A DNA stretch of 38,027 nucleotides from an uncultured Acetobacteraceae bacterium (GTDB lineage: Bacteria; Pseudomonadota; Alphaproteobacteria; Acetobacterales; Acetobacteraceae): contig CALMVT010000003.1 of the NCBI GenBank assembly GCA_937873175.1, positions 1-38,027 on the forward strand. Direction: 5' to 3'. This document shows positions 17,269 through 26,205 of this stretch, in pieces; position 1 is the stretch's first letter, and each line of letters begins with the position of its first letter. The notes below the pieces were generated by a model. The model was not told where the DNA came from. It did no database searches and worked only from the letters and a program-made list of their open reading frames with translations. The position numbers were made by a program, and so were the translations under genes.

Positions 17269-18230
17269 GGCTTGCCCCCGCCGTGTTCGGGGCGGCGCTG
17301 CTGCTGGCCGCCCCGGCAGCGCGGGCGGAGCGGGTGTTCGTGTCCAACGAAAAGGACAACACCATCACCGTGCTCGACGGCGGGACCCTCGCCATCACCG
17401 CGACGGTCAAGGTCGGCGACCGCCCGCGTGGCATCGTCGCCAGCCCCGACGGCCGCAGCCTGTACATCTGCACAAGCGACAGCGACCACGTCGAGATGCT
17501 GGACACCAAGACCCTCGCCGTGACCCGCATCCTGGCGAGCGGCCCGGACCCGGAGCTGATGACCCTCAGCCCCGACGGCCAGACCCTGTATGTCGCCAAC
17601 GAGAACGACAACATGGTGTCCGTGGTCGATGTGAAGTCCGGGCGGGTGGCGACCGAGATCCCGGTGGGCGTGGAGCCGGAAGGCATGGGCATCAGCCCCG
17701 ATGGCAAGGTGCTGGTCAACACGTCGGAAACGACGAGCATGGCCCATTTCATCGACACGGCGACGCACCAGTCGGTCGCCAACGTCCTGGTCGGTAGCCG
17801 CCCGCGAGTCGCGCGCTTCACCGCGGACGGCAGGCAGGTTTGGGTCAGCGCCGAGGTCGGAGGCACCGTGTCGGTGATCGACGCCGCTTCCCACGCCGTA
17901 ATCCACACGGTCAGCTTCGCCATTCCCGGCGTGCCGGCCGAGAGCATCCAGCCGGTCGGCATCGCGGTCACGCCGGACGCCACGACGGCCTTCGTGGCGC
18001 TCGGCCCGGCCAACCGCATCGCCGTGGTGGACGCCAAGACGTTCGAGGTGCGCAAGTACCTGCTGGTGGGGCAGCGCGTGTGGAACCTGGCCTTTTCGCT
18101 CGATGGCAAGCGGCTTTACGCGACCAACGGCGTCAGCAACGACCTGTCGACCATCGACGTGGACGGGTTGCGGGTCGTGAAGTCGGTGCCGGTCGGGCAA
18201 CTACCCTGGGGCGTGGCGGTGGTGCCGTAA
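17256..18230 (+). CDS. pedA2: PedA2-like PQQ-associated beta-propeller protein
   Basis: A 324-residue exported protein with signal peptide MQIVRLAPAVFGAALLLAAP and seven YVTN-type blades, for example ERVFVSNEKDNTITVLDGG and LYVANENDNMVSVVDVKSG. It belongs to the beta-propeller family conserved in PQQ-dependent catabolism ABC operons. It is periplasmic, probably cooperating with the PedA1-like binding protein. The start lies inside the end of pedA1, and its stop overlaps the ATPase start (TAATG), so the operon is translationally coupled. A relative is encoded at 9184-10122. Confidence 0.92.
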   Translation: MQIVRLAPAVFGAALLLAAPAARAERVFVSNEKDNTITVLDGGTLAITATVKVGDRPRGIVASPDGRSLYICTSDSDHVEMLDTKTLAVTRILASGPDPELMTLSPDGQTLYVANENDNMVSVVDVKSGRVATEIPVGVEPEGMGISPDGKVLVNTSETTSMAHFIDTATHQSVANVLVGSRPRVARFTADGRQVWVSAEVGGTVSVIDAASHAVIHTVSFAIPGVPAESIQPVGIAVTPDATTAFVALGPANRIAVVDAKTFEVRKYLLVGQRVWNLAFSLDGKRLYATNGVSNDLSTIDVDGLRVVKSVPVGQLPWGVAVVP

Positions 18231-18988
18231 TGCCGGACACCGCCATGCACGAACCCGCCGCCGCCCTGGAGATCGACGGGCTGACCCACCGCTTCGGCGC
18301 GCGCAAGGCCCTGGACGGCGTGGGGTTCCGCATCCAGCCCGGCGAGTTCACGGTGCTGCTCGGCCAGAACGGCGCGGGCAAAACCACGCTGTTCGCGCTG
18401 ATCACCCGGCTTTACCACGCGCACCAGGGCGGCATCGCGGTGTTCGGCCAGCCGTTCCGCGATGCTCCCTCCGCCGCGCTGGCCCGCATGGGCGTGGTGT
18501 TCCAGCAGCCGACGCTGGACCTCGACCTGACGGTGCAGCAGAACCTCCAATACCACGCCGCCTTGCATGGCATGGCCGGCTGCGCGGCCACCCCGCGCAT
18601 CCGGGACGAGCTGGCCCGGGTGAACCTGCTAGAGCGCGCAGGCGACCGGGTGCGCCTGCTGTCCGGCGGGCAGCGGCGCCGGGTCGAACTGGCGCGCGCC
18701 TTGCTGCACGAGCCTTCGCTGCTGCTGCTGGACGAGCCGACCGCCGGGCTGGACATGGAAAGCCGCGGCTTCCTGCTGAACCACGTCCGCCGCCTGTGCC
18801 GGGAACGGGGCCTGGCCGTGCTGTGGGCGACCCACCTGATCGACGAGGCGGGCGAGGACGCCCACGTTGTCGTGCTGCACAAGGGCCGCGTGTTGGCGAC
18901 CGGCCCGGTGCCGGCCGTTGTCGCCCAGGCCGGCGACGCCAAGACCCTCAAGGACGCATTCGAGCACCTGACCCATGCTGCAAACTAA
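18230..18988 (+). CDS. pedB: PedB-like ABC transporter ATP-binding protein
   Basis: A 252-residue ATPase with Walker A GQNGAGKTT (45-53), signature LSGGQ (144-148), Walker B LLLLDEPTAGLD (from 164) and switch His in WATHLIDEA. The family is the ATPase of the PQQ-dependent alcohol dehydrogenase-associated ABC system, closer to ABC-2 exporters than to classic importers. The start ATG 18230 shares its A with the preceding TAA. The coding end overlaps the permease start by 14 bases. It would energise PedC-dependent transport across the inner membrane. Confidence 0.93.
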   Translation: MPDTAMHEPAAALEIDGLTHRFGARKALDGVGFRIQPGEFTVLLGQNGAGKTTLFALITRLYHAHQGGIAVFGQPFRDAPSAALARMGVVFQQPTLDLDLTVQQNLQYHAALHGMAGCAATPRIRDELARVNLLERAGDRVRLLSGGQRRRVELARALLHEPSLLLLDEPTAGLDMESRGFLLNHVRRLCRERGLAVLWATHLIDEAGEDAHVVVLHKGRVLATGPVPAVVAQAGDAKTLKDAFEHLTHAAN

Positions 18989-19805
18989 GCTCCGCCCGCT
19001 GCCGCCCACCGCCTATGCCCGCTGCATGGCAGGCATCATCCGGCGGGAGGGCCTGCGCTGGGTGCATCAGCGCGGACGCTTCGTGTCGGCGCTGGTGCGG
19101 CCCTTGGTCTGGCTCGCGATCTTCGCCGCCGGGTTCCGCTTCGTGCTGGGCGTGTCGATCATCCCGCCGTATGAGACATATATCCCGTACGAGGTCTACA
19201 TCGCACCCGGCCTGATCGCCATGATCGAGCTGTTCAACGGCATGCAGAGCAGCCTGTCCATGGTCTATGACCGCGAGATGGGCAGCATGAAGACCTTGAT
19301 GGTCAGCCCCTTCCCGCGCTGGTTCCTGCTCTTGTCGAAGCTGCTGGCGGGCGTCGCGGTCGCGGTGGTGCAGTCCTACATCTTCCTGGGCATCGCCTGG
19401 TTCTGGGAGATCGAGCCGCCCGTTGTCGGCTACGTCGCCGTGCTGCCGGCCTTGATCCTTTCGGGCCTGATGCTGGGGGCGCTGGGCCTCGTGATGTCGT
19501 CGTTCATCCGGCAGTTGGAGAACTTCGCCGGCGTCATGAACTTCGTGATCTTCCCGATGTTCTTCGCCTCCTCCGCCCTGTATCCGCTGTGGCGCGTAAA
19601 GGAGAGCAGCCTGTTCCTGTGGTGGGTGTGCCAGTTGAACCCCTTCACCTCCGCCACCGAGCTGATCCGCTTCGCGCTGTATGGCCGGGTGGATTGGGGA
19701 TCGGCGGCGGTTGTCATCGGCTGCACCGCCGTGTTCATGGCAGTCGCGGTCGCGGGCTACGACCCGGGCCGCGGGTTGATGGCGCGGAAGGCCGGGGCGG
19801 AATGA
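18975..19805 (+). CDS. pedC: PedC-like ABC-2 type permease
   Basis: A 276-residue inner-membrane protein with about six hydrophobic segments and the ABC-2 architecture. It has a short basic N-terminus followed by VRPLVWLAIFAAGFRFVLG, a YDREMGSMKTLMVSPFPRW coupling loop, and the FPMFFASSALYPLWRV re-entrant region. It matches the PedC permease family found with PQQ alcohol dehydrogenases. ABC-2 permeases usually export, so the direction of transport in these systems is a real question. It overlaps pedB upstream and the next small gene downstream (ATGA). Confidence 0.92.
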   Translation: MLQTKLRPLPPTAYARCMAGIIRREGLRWVHQRGRFVSALVRPLVWLAIFAAGFRFVLGVSIIPPYETYIPYEVYIAPGLIAMIELFNGMQSSLSMVYDREMGSMKTLMVSPFPRWFLLLSKLLAGVAVAVVQSYIFLGIAWFWEIEPPVVGYVAVLPALILSGLMLGALGLVMSSFIRQLENFAGVMNFVIFPMFFASSALYPLWRVKESSLFLWWVCQLNPFTSATELIRFALYGRVDWGSAAVVIGCTAVFMAVAVAGYDPGRGLMARKAGAE

Positions 19806-20401
19806 GGGCGTTCCAAGCCGCCGGGCTGGGGCTGCTCGCGCTGGCGCTGGGCGCGGCGGGGCCGCCGCCGGGTGATCCGGATTGGCCCTGCGCGCAGCGG
19901 CTGGTGCCCAAGCTGACCGCTGCCACGATCTGGGGCGGGCATGAGGCAGCCGGCGATTGGCGGACCGATCCCCCAGTGGCCGCGGTCGTCGCAGCCGTAG
20001 CGCCGAGGGGCGTGTCGGCGCAGGACGGCGCCGGGCAGGTGGAGCGGTTCATGGCGACGCTGCCCGGCGCCGAACGGCCCGCACGATCCGCGCTGCTGTT
20101 CGCCGGGCTGGTGGACGAAACCAACGGGCAGCGCGCCCAGGTCATCGAACGTTTGCGCGCCACGGCCCGGCGGCAACGCTCGCTGACGGAGCTGACCTCG
20201 AAGATCACCGCCGAACTCCGCGCCCTGCCGGCCGATGCTCCCGCCGCGCAGCGCGAGGAGGTCACGAGCCGCCGGGCATTCCTGATCCGCGAATACGAGG
20301 ACATCGAGCGCACGATCCGCTTCGCCTGCGAAGTTCCCGTGCGGATGGAGTCTAAGCTGGGCGCCCTGGCGCAGGCGCTGCAGCGCGGGCTGACGGATTA
20401 G
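19802..20401 (+). CDS. Exported protein of the PedA1A2BC-like operon, function unknown
   Basis: A 199-residue protein starting at ATG 19802 in an ATGA overlap with pedC. Residues 1-20 form a signal peptide. The mature part begins with DWPCAQRLVPKLTAATIWGG, which has a single notable Cys in a DWPC motif and conserved-looking Trp residues. A long helical, Arg/Glu-rich region (about 100-190) follows with possible coiled-coil character. I know no characterised homologue. The strict coupling to the transporter suggests it is a periplasmic accessory of the same system. Confidence 0.82.
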   Translation: MRAFQAAGLGLLALALGAAGPPPGDPDWPCAQRLVPKLTAATIWGGHEAAGDWRTDPPVAAVVAAVAPRGVSAQDGAGQVERFMATLPGAERPARSALLFAGLVDETNGQRAQVIERLRATARRQRSLTELTSKITAELRALPADAPAAQREEVTSRRAFLIREYEDIERTIRFACEVPVRMESKLGALAQALQRGLTD

Positions 20402-20422
20402 GCCGGGACCGCGCCACCCGGC

Positions 20423-20818
20423 TCAACTGCCTGCGGTCGAGGAACGGCTGGGATCGTCCGCCTCGCCCTTGTTGCGCCGGCCCAGCTCCACGAAGCCCTG
20501 CTTGATCCGGTCCAGGTCGTCCGTCTTCATCTCCTCAAGGTTCAGCAGCGCGAGGCGTGCCCCTTCGGTGACGCGCAGCAGCTCGTCGATCTTGACCTGC
20601 AAAGCGTCCGTGTCGCGGTTCTGCGTGTTCTGGATCAGGAACACCATCAAGAAGGTGACGATGGTGGTGCTGGTGTTGATGATGAGCTGCCAGGTGTCGC
20701 TGAACCCGAAAATCGGCCCGCTGACGCCCCAGACGATGACCAGGGTCACGGCGATGATGAAGGTCAGCGGCCGGCCGGCGCTGCGCGCCACGGCTTGAGC
20801 GAGCTTGTCGAAGTTCAT
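20423..20818 (-). CDS. Low-affinity iron permease family protein
   Basis: A 131-residue small membrane protein with two hydrophobic helices near residues 18-40 and 45-65. The GRPLTFIIAVTLVIVWGVSGP and FSDTWQLIINTSTTIVTFLM stretches, followed by FLIQNTQNRDTDALQVKID-like sequence (here IQNTQNRDTDALQ), are characteristic of the family. The C-terminus is cytoplasmic and charged. Despite the name, iron transport by bacterial members is poorly supported. The ATG 20818 overlaps the stop of the CXXCW gene (ATGA), making it the last gene of the xoxF operon, an unusual partner for that cluster. It is convergent with the pedC-side operon, 21 bases apart. Confidence 0.88.
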   Translation of the reverse strand: MNFDKLAQAVARSAGRPLTFIIAVTLVIVWGVSGPIFGFSDTWQLIINTSTTIVTFLMVFLIQNTQNRDTDALQVKIDELLRVTEGARLALLNLEEMKTDDLDRIKQGFVELGRRNKGEADDPSRSSTAGS

Positions 20819-21387
20819 GGGTTTGATCCTTGGAGGTTCTGCTCGAACTCCTCCAGCAACACATCCTGCGTCGGCAAGCCCGCGGCCTGCCAGCCGTCCA
20901 CGCCCTCGGGGAACCAGGCGGCATGGAAGCCCATCTCGCTGGCCCGGCGCGCGGCGTTCCAGCTCATCCAGCAATCCGCAAGGCAGAAGAACACCACCAA
21001 CCGGCCGGGATCGTCCCGCGTCACGTCGCGCAGGCGCTGCTGCAGCCGCTCCCGCACCGGCTCGGCCAGCGCGCCCCGCCCGACCTCCGGCCACCACAGG
21101 CTGCCGGGAAGGCTGGGATGGCGGGCGGGCAGCCACGGCGCGCCGGGGCGCATGGCGGGCGGGCGGCGCGGCGCGGGGAGCACGTCAATCAGTACTGCGT
21201 CGCGCTGGGCCACCCGTTCCCGCATCGCCGGAATGTGCAGCACGACAGCGCCGGGCACCGTGTCGGGCACAGGCGCGCGGTAGTCCTCCGTGCGGTAGGC
21301 ATCCGGCACCGGCACGCCGGGGTCCGCTTGCGCTGGCGCCGTCCCGATCAGGCCGATCACCAACGCCGCCGCGACCGCAGGCTTCAA
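20815..21387 (-). CDS. PQQ-dependent catabolism-associated CXXCW-type exported protein
   Basis: A 190-residue protein counted from TTG 21387, which overlaps the xoxJ stop (TTGA). The first 21 residues then form a good signal peptide (MKPAVAAALVIGLIGTAPAQA). The mature protein has a rhodanese-like layout, with VLIDVLPAP near 66 and the motif FFCLADCWMSWNAARRA, whose C135, C139 and W140 define this family. The cysteine pair suggests redox or sulfur chemistry in the periplasm; the true role is unknown. It follows xoxJ and precedes the iron permease-like gene, coupled on both sides. The start is inferred from the signal peptide; no clear Shine-Dalgarno is seen. Confidence 0.85.
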   Translation of the reverse strand: MKPAVAAALVIGLIGTAPAQADPGVPVPDAYRTEDYRAPVPDTVPGAVVLHIPAMRERVAQRDAVLIDVLPAPRRPPAMRPGAPWLPARHPSLPGSLWWPEVGRGALAEPVRERLQQRLRDVTRDDPGRLVVFFCLADCWMSWNAARRASEMGFHAAWFPEGVDGWQAAGLPTQDVLLEEFEQNLQGSNP

Positions 21388-22256
21388 GGGGTCGTCTGGC
21401 CCGGCTCGTCCAGCATGGGCACGCCGTAATCCGCCAGGACCCGGGCGATCTCCGCCTTGTGCTTGCCGATGGCCTGATTGATCCGCCGCCGCCATTCCGG
21501 CTCGTTCGCGCGCACCCCCATGGCGATGCGGTAGTCGAGCCGGGGAGCGTTCGGCTCCGGCTCGATAAAGGCCGCGGTGAGCGGCAGGTGCTCCTTGGTG
21601 ATCGCGTATCCCGCCGGCGGACCCCAGACCAGGGCCACGTCGATCACCCCGTCCACCAAGTCCTGCAGCATGGCGCGCGGCGGGTTGCTGATCCGGGTAT
21701 CGACACGCAGCGAGTAGGCGCGGACCTGGCCCATCAGGTTGTGCCGCAGCAACAGGTCGGTCGGCGGCGTCGCGGCGATCACGCCGAACTTCTTGGACGC
21801 CAAGGATGGGTCGCCCACCGACCGTGCCTTGATCCCGTCCGCCGTGCGGGTCACGAGCATGTAGCCCGTGTGGTAGTAAGGGTTGGTGCTGTCCACGATC
21901 CCGTCGCCGCTGACGGTGCCCATGATGAGATCACACTCGCGGGCGCGCAGCGTATTGCGCACGAAGCCTGTCACCTGCGGGAACCACACGTAGCTGACCG
22001 GCAGGCCGAGGTCCGCGCCAATGATCTCAGCGATTTTGTTCTCGAACCCTTCCTGCTCCTGGTTAGAGAACGGCAGGTTGCGCGGGTCAGCGCAAACCCG
22101 CAGCTCCGTGCGGGAGATCAGCTCGGCGCGCTGGGCATACGCGGGGACCCACGCAAGCAACGCCGTGCCGACAACGAAGAAGTGCGGCAGAACCCGATCA
22201 ACACCGCCTGCCCAGCCGGCACGTCGCTTCCGACGGTTGATCCGCTCAGCTATCAT
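21384..22256 (-). CDS. xoxJ: XoxJ, periplasmic binding protein partner of XoxF
   Basis: A 290-residue protein of the MoxJ-like family (quinoprotein dehydrogenase-associated solute-binding proteins). After a basic N-region and a hydrophobic core ending AYA near residue 42, the fold starts with LRVCADPRNLPFSNQEQEGF, the family hallmark. VRNTLRARECDLIMG and DGVIDVALVWGPPAGY follow. XoxJ proteins are thought to help XoxF maturation or activation rather than transport a solute. ATG 22256 lies 11 bases inside the xoxG end; a GTG at 22259 is also possible. It is coupled to the CXXCW gene downstream. Confidence 0.93.
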   Translation of the reverse strand: MIAERINRRKRRAGWAGGVDRVLPHFFVVGTALLAWVPAYAQRAELISRTELRVCADPRNLPFSNQEQEGFENKIAEIIGADLGLPVSYVWFPQVTGFVRNTLRARECDLIMGTVSGDGIVDSTNPYYHTGYMLVTRTADGIKARSVGDPSLASKKFGVIAATPPTDLLLRHNLMGQVRAYSLRVDTRISNPPRAMLQDLVDGVIDVALVWGPPAGYAITKEHLPLTAAFIEPEPNAPRLDYRIAMGVRANEPEWRRRINQAIGKHKAEIARVLADYGVPMLDEPGQTTP

Positions 22257-22683
22257 CACCGAGACGCTTCGGGCGTCCGCGCGGCAGCTTGTCGTCCGAA
22301 CGGGCCTTGAGGTAGCCATAGATGTCATCGAGATACAGGATCACATCCTCCGTCGTGCCGAACGCCGGCATGACGTTGTTCTGCGACTTGGTGACGTTCT
22401 GCCGCCCGTTGACGATGACGTTGCTGAAATCCTCGAACGACATCTTCTTGAGCGATTCGGTCAGGCTCGGCGCGTAGGAGCTACCTGAGCCGTCTGGTCC
22501 GTGGCACCGGTGGCAAGACTCGCCGTAGCGGCGGTAGCCATTGAACGTGTGCTGGTCCACGCGGCCGTCCTGAACCACGTAAACCGGGTCATTCTCTGCC
22601 TTGGCCCCGGACGACCCGCCAACGGCGAACACCGCCCCGGCGCCGACCAGCGCCGACACAGCCAGCAGTGATTTGTAACGCAT
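22246..22683 (-). CDS. xoxG: XoxG, cytochrome c electron acceptor of XoxF
   Basis: A 145-residue periplasmic cytochrome. Signal peptide to about residue 29 (AKA cleavage), the haem site CHRCH at 57-61 and the probable axial Met105 in NNVMPAFG. The sequence YGESCHRCHGPDGSGSSYAPSL is typical of the methanol-metabolism-related c-type cytochromes. It accepts electrons from the PQQ of XoxF and passes them on. ATG 22683 follows CCGGAGATC. It is separated from xoxF by 65 bases containing a strong hairpin, and its end overlaps xoxJ. Confidence 0.94.
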   Translation of the reverse strand: MRYKSLLAVSALVGAGAVFAVGGSSGAKAENDPVYVVQDGRVDQHTFNGYRRYGESCHRCHGPDGSGSSYAPSLTESLKKMSFEDFSNVIVNGRQNVTKSQNNVMPAFGTTEDVILYLDDIYGYLKARSDDKLPRGRPKRLGDDS

Positions 22684-22704
22684 CCATGATCTCCGGAAAC
22701 ACTC

Positions 22705-22731
22705 TCCGGCCGCGGGTATGCCGCGGCCGGA
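22705..22731. terminator. Strong hairpin between xoxF and xoxG (attenuator or mRNA stabiliser)
   Basis: A perfect 11-bp inverted repeat (TCCGGCCGCGG at 22705-22715 and its complement at 22721-22731) with a 5-base loop lies in the 65-base spacer. On the transcribed strand it is followed by GAGTGTTTCC, not a U-run, so it is not a canonical terminator. It could reduce read-through from xoxF or protect the xoxF message. Confidence 0.65.
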
Positions 22732-22748
22732 AAGCTGCTAATGTCGGC

Positions 22749-24548
22749 TTAGTCGAGGCCGAACACGGTCATCACGCCGCCCAATTGCGTGTAGTTGGAC
22801 AACTGCTTGTAGGCGCCAACCGCGCCCAGGCCGTCGGTATCGTTGCCAAGCCCGGCCGCCATGCCGATCCCAGCCCAACCGCCCACGCCCGACAGCACGG
22901 CGATGTACTGCTTGCCCTTGTGCGTATAAGTCGTGACGTTGCCGATGATGCCGGACGGAGTCTTATACTTGTAAAGCTCCTTGCCGGTCTTGATGTCTAC
23001 GCCCTTCAGGTAGCCATCGAGCGTGCCGTAGAACACGACATCGCCCGCGGTGGCCAGGGCGCCGGACCAAACGGAGAAAGGCTCCGGGATCGACCACACG
23101 ATCTTACCCTGGCCAGCGTCCCAGGCGATGAAGTTGCCCAGGTTGTTCTCGCCCTTGGGCGGATACATCGAGAGCGTCGCGCCCACGTAGGGCTGGCCCG
23201 CGGTGTAGGACACCTTGAACGGCTCGTAGTCCATGCAGACGTGGTTGGTCGGCACGTAGAACAGACCGGTCTTGGGCGAGAAGGCCGCCGGCTGCTGGTC
23301 CTTGGAGCCGAGCGCCGCCGGGCAGATGTTGCGGCTGTTCTTGTCCTCGCCGTTGTGCTGCGTCGAGTACTGCGCCACGACCTGCGGACGACCGGTCTGC
23401 ATATCGACGTGGCTGGCCCAGTTCACCGCCGGGTCATACTTCTCGGCCACCAGCAGCTCGCCCGTTTCGCGGTTCAGCGTGTAGCCGAAACCGTTGCGGT
23501 CGAAATGCACGAGCGCCTTGACCGTCTTCCCCTTCACGGGGATGTCGGCCAGGATCATCTCGTTGATGCCGTCGTAGTCCCACTCGTCATGCGGGGTCAT
23601 CTGGTAGACCCACTTCGCCATGCCGGTGTCGGCGTCGCGGGCGAAAATGGTCATCGACCACTTGTTGTCGCCGGGGCGCTGCACCGGGTTCCAGGTGCTG
23701 GGGTTACCCGTCCCGTAATAGATCAGGTTGGTGGCGGGGTCGTAGGAGTACCAGCCCCAGGTGCTGCCGCCGCCGGTCTTCCACTGGTCGCCTTGCCAGG
23801 TGGATACCGACGAGTCCTTGCCGATCGGCTTGCCCATGTTCATGGTCTTGTTGGCATCGACCAGCAGCTGATCATCCGTGCCAACCGAGTAGGCGTTCCA
23901 GGCGAGCGAGCCGTCCTTCAGGTTGTAGGCCGTGAGGCGGCCCTGCGTGCCGAACTCGCCGCCGCTGATGCCGACGTAAACCTTGTCCTTCACGATCATC
24001 GGCGCCATCGTCATGGTTTCGCCCTTAGCGGGATCGCCGTTCTTGACGTGCCAGAGTTCCTTGCCGCTCTTGGCGTCGAGCGCCACGACGGTGGCGTCGG
24101 ACTGGTTCAGGATGATCTTGCCGTCGCCATAGGCCACGCCGCGGTTCACCGTGTCGCAGCACATCACGGCGATGACGCTGGGGTCCTGGCGCGGCTCGTA
24201 CTTCCAGATGATCTTGCCGTTGTCGTTCAGGTCAAGCGCGAAAACGTTGTTCGGAAACGGGGTGTGCACGTACATGGTGTCGCCGATAACCAGCGGCCCG
24301 CCCTCGTGCCCGCGCAGCACGCCGGTCGAGAATGACCAAACCGGATGCAGCTTGGAGGCGTTGGCCGCAGTAATCTGGTCCAACGTGCTATAGCGCTGGT
24401 TGGCGTAGTTGCCTGTGGGCATGACCCACTGGTTGGCATCGCCCTGCAGCTTCAGCAGTTCATCGTTTGCCGATGCCGGCGACCCGGCGGCGAGCAAGGC
24501 GACGCCCAGCATGGTCGTGCAGCCGAGCAGCGTTTTCTTGAGCCTCAC
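22749..24548 (-). CDS. xoxF: XoxF, lanthanide-dependent PQQ methanol dehydrogenase
   Basis: A 599-residue periplasmic quinoprotein that oxidises methanol to formaldehyde (possibly on to formate). The signal peptide runs to about residue 27 (ASA). The eight-bladed PQQ propeller carries the vicinal disulfide Cys130-Cys131. Probable metal ligands are Glu198, Asn282, Asp324 and Asp326; the HDEWDYDG context has the extra Asp326 that distinguishes lanthanide XoxF from calcium MxaF, which has Ala there. A Trp stacks under PQQ in [11 protein letters not shown]. The start is GTG 24548, backed by AGGAGGG six bases upstream. xoxG, xoxJ and the CXXCW gene follow; no mxaF is present. Regulation by lanthanides is expected but no regulator lies beside it. 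Confidence 0.97.
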   Translation of the reverse strand: MRLKKTLLGCTTMLGVALLAAGSPASANDELLKLQGDANQWVMPTGNYANQRYSTLDQITAANASKLHPVWSFSTGVLRGHEGGPLVIGDTMYVHTPFPNNVFALDLNDNGKIIWKYEPRQDPSVIAVMCCDTVNRGVAYGDGKIILNQSDATVVALDAKSGKELWHVKNGDPAKGETMTMAPMIVKDKVYVGISGGEFGTQGRLTAYNLKDGSLAWNAYSVGTDDQLLVDANKTMNMGKPIGKDSSVSTWQGDQWKTGGGSTWGWYSYDPATNLIYYGTGNPSTWNPVQRPGDNKWSMTIFARDADTGMAKWVYQMTPHDEWDYDGINEMILADIPVKGKTVKALVHFDRNGFGYTLNRETGELLVAEKYDPAVNWASHVDMQTGRPQVVAQYSTQHNGEDKNSRNICPAALGSKDQQPAAFSPKTGLFYVPTNHVCMDYEPFKVSYTAGQPYVGATLSMYPPKGENNLGNFIAWDAGQGKIVWSIPEPFSVWSGALATAGDVVFYGTLDGYLKGVDIKTGKELYKYKTPSGIIGNVTTYTHKGKQYIAVLSGVGGWAGIGMAAGLGNDTDGLGAVGAYKQLSNYTQLGGVMTVFGLD

Positions 24549-24860
24549 GTCTATCCCTCCTGATTAAAGCCGGTCATTGCGGCCAATATGGTTCTGCTCA
24601 TCGGCAGGCCGTTACGCTCCACGTCGAGGCTTGCGCTTCGGACGCCGAGAGTTCAGCTTTCAGCATATGCAGGCAATGTCTCTTCCGGCAAGACTCCGGA
24701 GGGAGCGAAAACCCGGCTCGTTGCACGAATCTTTCCATGCTGCGATGCAGCAAGACATTTCAGGTCCGGCGATGCGGCCAACAGGACTGGATTCGTGCGC
24801 GCATTCCGTTAGCTTGTGCCGGCCACAAGACTATCAGCCACAAGACCTGGGAGACCTACC
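24549..24860. promoter_or_regulatory. Divergent xoxF / adhC intergenic region
   Basis: This 312-base spacer must hold promoters for xoxF (leftward) and adhC (rightward). I see no convincing sigma-70 boxes and no credible small gene. AGGAGGG before xoxF and GGGAG before adhC are the ribosome sites. A 10-base direct repeat, GCCACAAGAC at 24822-24831 and 24837-24846, sits just upstream of the adhC ribosome site and may be a regulator site. Confidence 0.5.
24822..24846. repeat. Direct repeat GCCACAAGAC x2 in the adhC leader
   Basis: Two identical 10-base copies start 15 bases apart (24822 and 24837). They lie 4 bases before the GGGAG ribosome-binding site and 14 bases before the TTG start of adhC. 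The position fits a transcriptional or translational control element. Chance is not excluded. Confidence 0.5.
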
Positions 24861-25970
<1,110 letters not shown>

Positions 25971-25984
25971 AATCCGGCAGGAAA

Positions 25985-26009
25985 GCCCGGCGCGTTTGCT
26001 ACGCCGGGC
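25985..26009. terminator. Bidirectional terminator-like hairpin after adhC
   Basis: GCCCGGCG (25985-25992) and CGCCGGGC (26002-26009) form a perfect 8-bp stem with a 9-base loop between two convergent genes. It is followed by GTTCCC on the plus strand and by TTTCC on the minus strand, so it can serve both, more plausibly the leftward one. The small gene's TAG lies in the loop. Confidence 0.6.
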
Positions 26010-26205
26010 GTTCCCGGGGCTTGTCCACCTCGCAGCGCCAGCCAGATAGGCGGAAGCGCGGGTGTTCCGTGACGTATTCCTGGGCAATCGTCTGCGCCCT
26101 GATGGCACATTGGATCGGGCTGCCCACGGGCTCCCGGACTTCCCGCGGCTCGATGCAGCGGTCCAGCGTGCTCGACAAGCAATAAACAAGGACCAACTCG
26201 ATCAT
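25999..26205 (-). CDS. Small cysteine-containing hypothetical protein
   Basis: A 68-residue protein beginning MIELVLVYCLSSTLDRC at ATG 26205, with GGAGA nine bases before it. A short hydrophobic N-terminus is followed by EPVGSPIQCAIRAQTIAQEY and HPRFRLSGWRCEVD. The order of Cys residues (C9, C17, about C32, C58) with Q-C-x-x-x-A-Q and W-x-C at the end looks like a recurrent small exported alphaproteobacterial family of unknown function. Its start codon overlaps the divergent start at 26204 within CATG. It is convergent with adhC. Confidence 0.65.
   Translation of the reverse strand: MIELVLVYCLSSTLDRCIEPREVREPVGSPIQCAIRAQTIAQEYVTEHPRFRLSGWRCEVDKPRERPA

Noticed and set aside
22749-24548. Calcium-type methanol dehydrogenase MxaF
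   Set aside because: The DEWDYDG motif has the extra Asp of lanthanide enzymes; MxaF has Ala at that position, and no mxaI is present.
24577-24860. A small gene in the xoxF-adhC spacer
   Set aside because: Frames here lack a Shine-Dalgarno and show no coding-like composition; they merge with adhC in a wrong frame.
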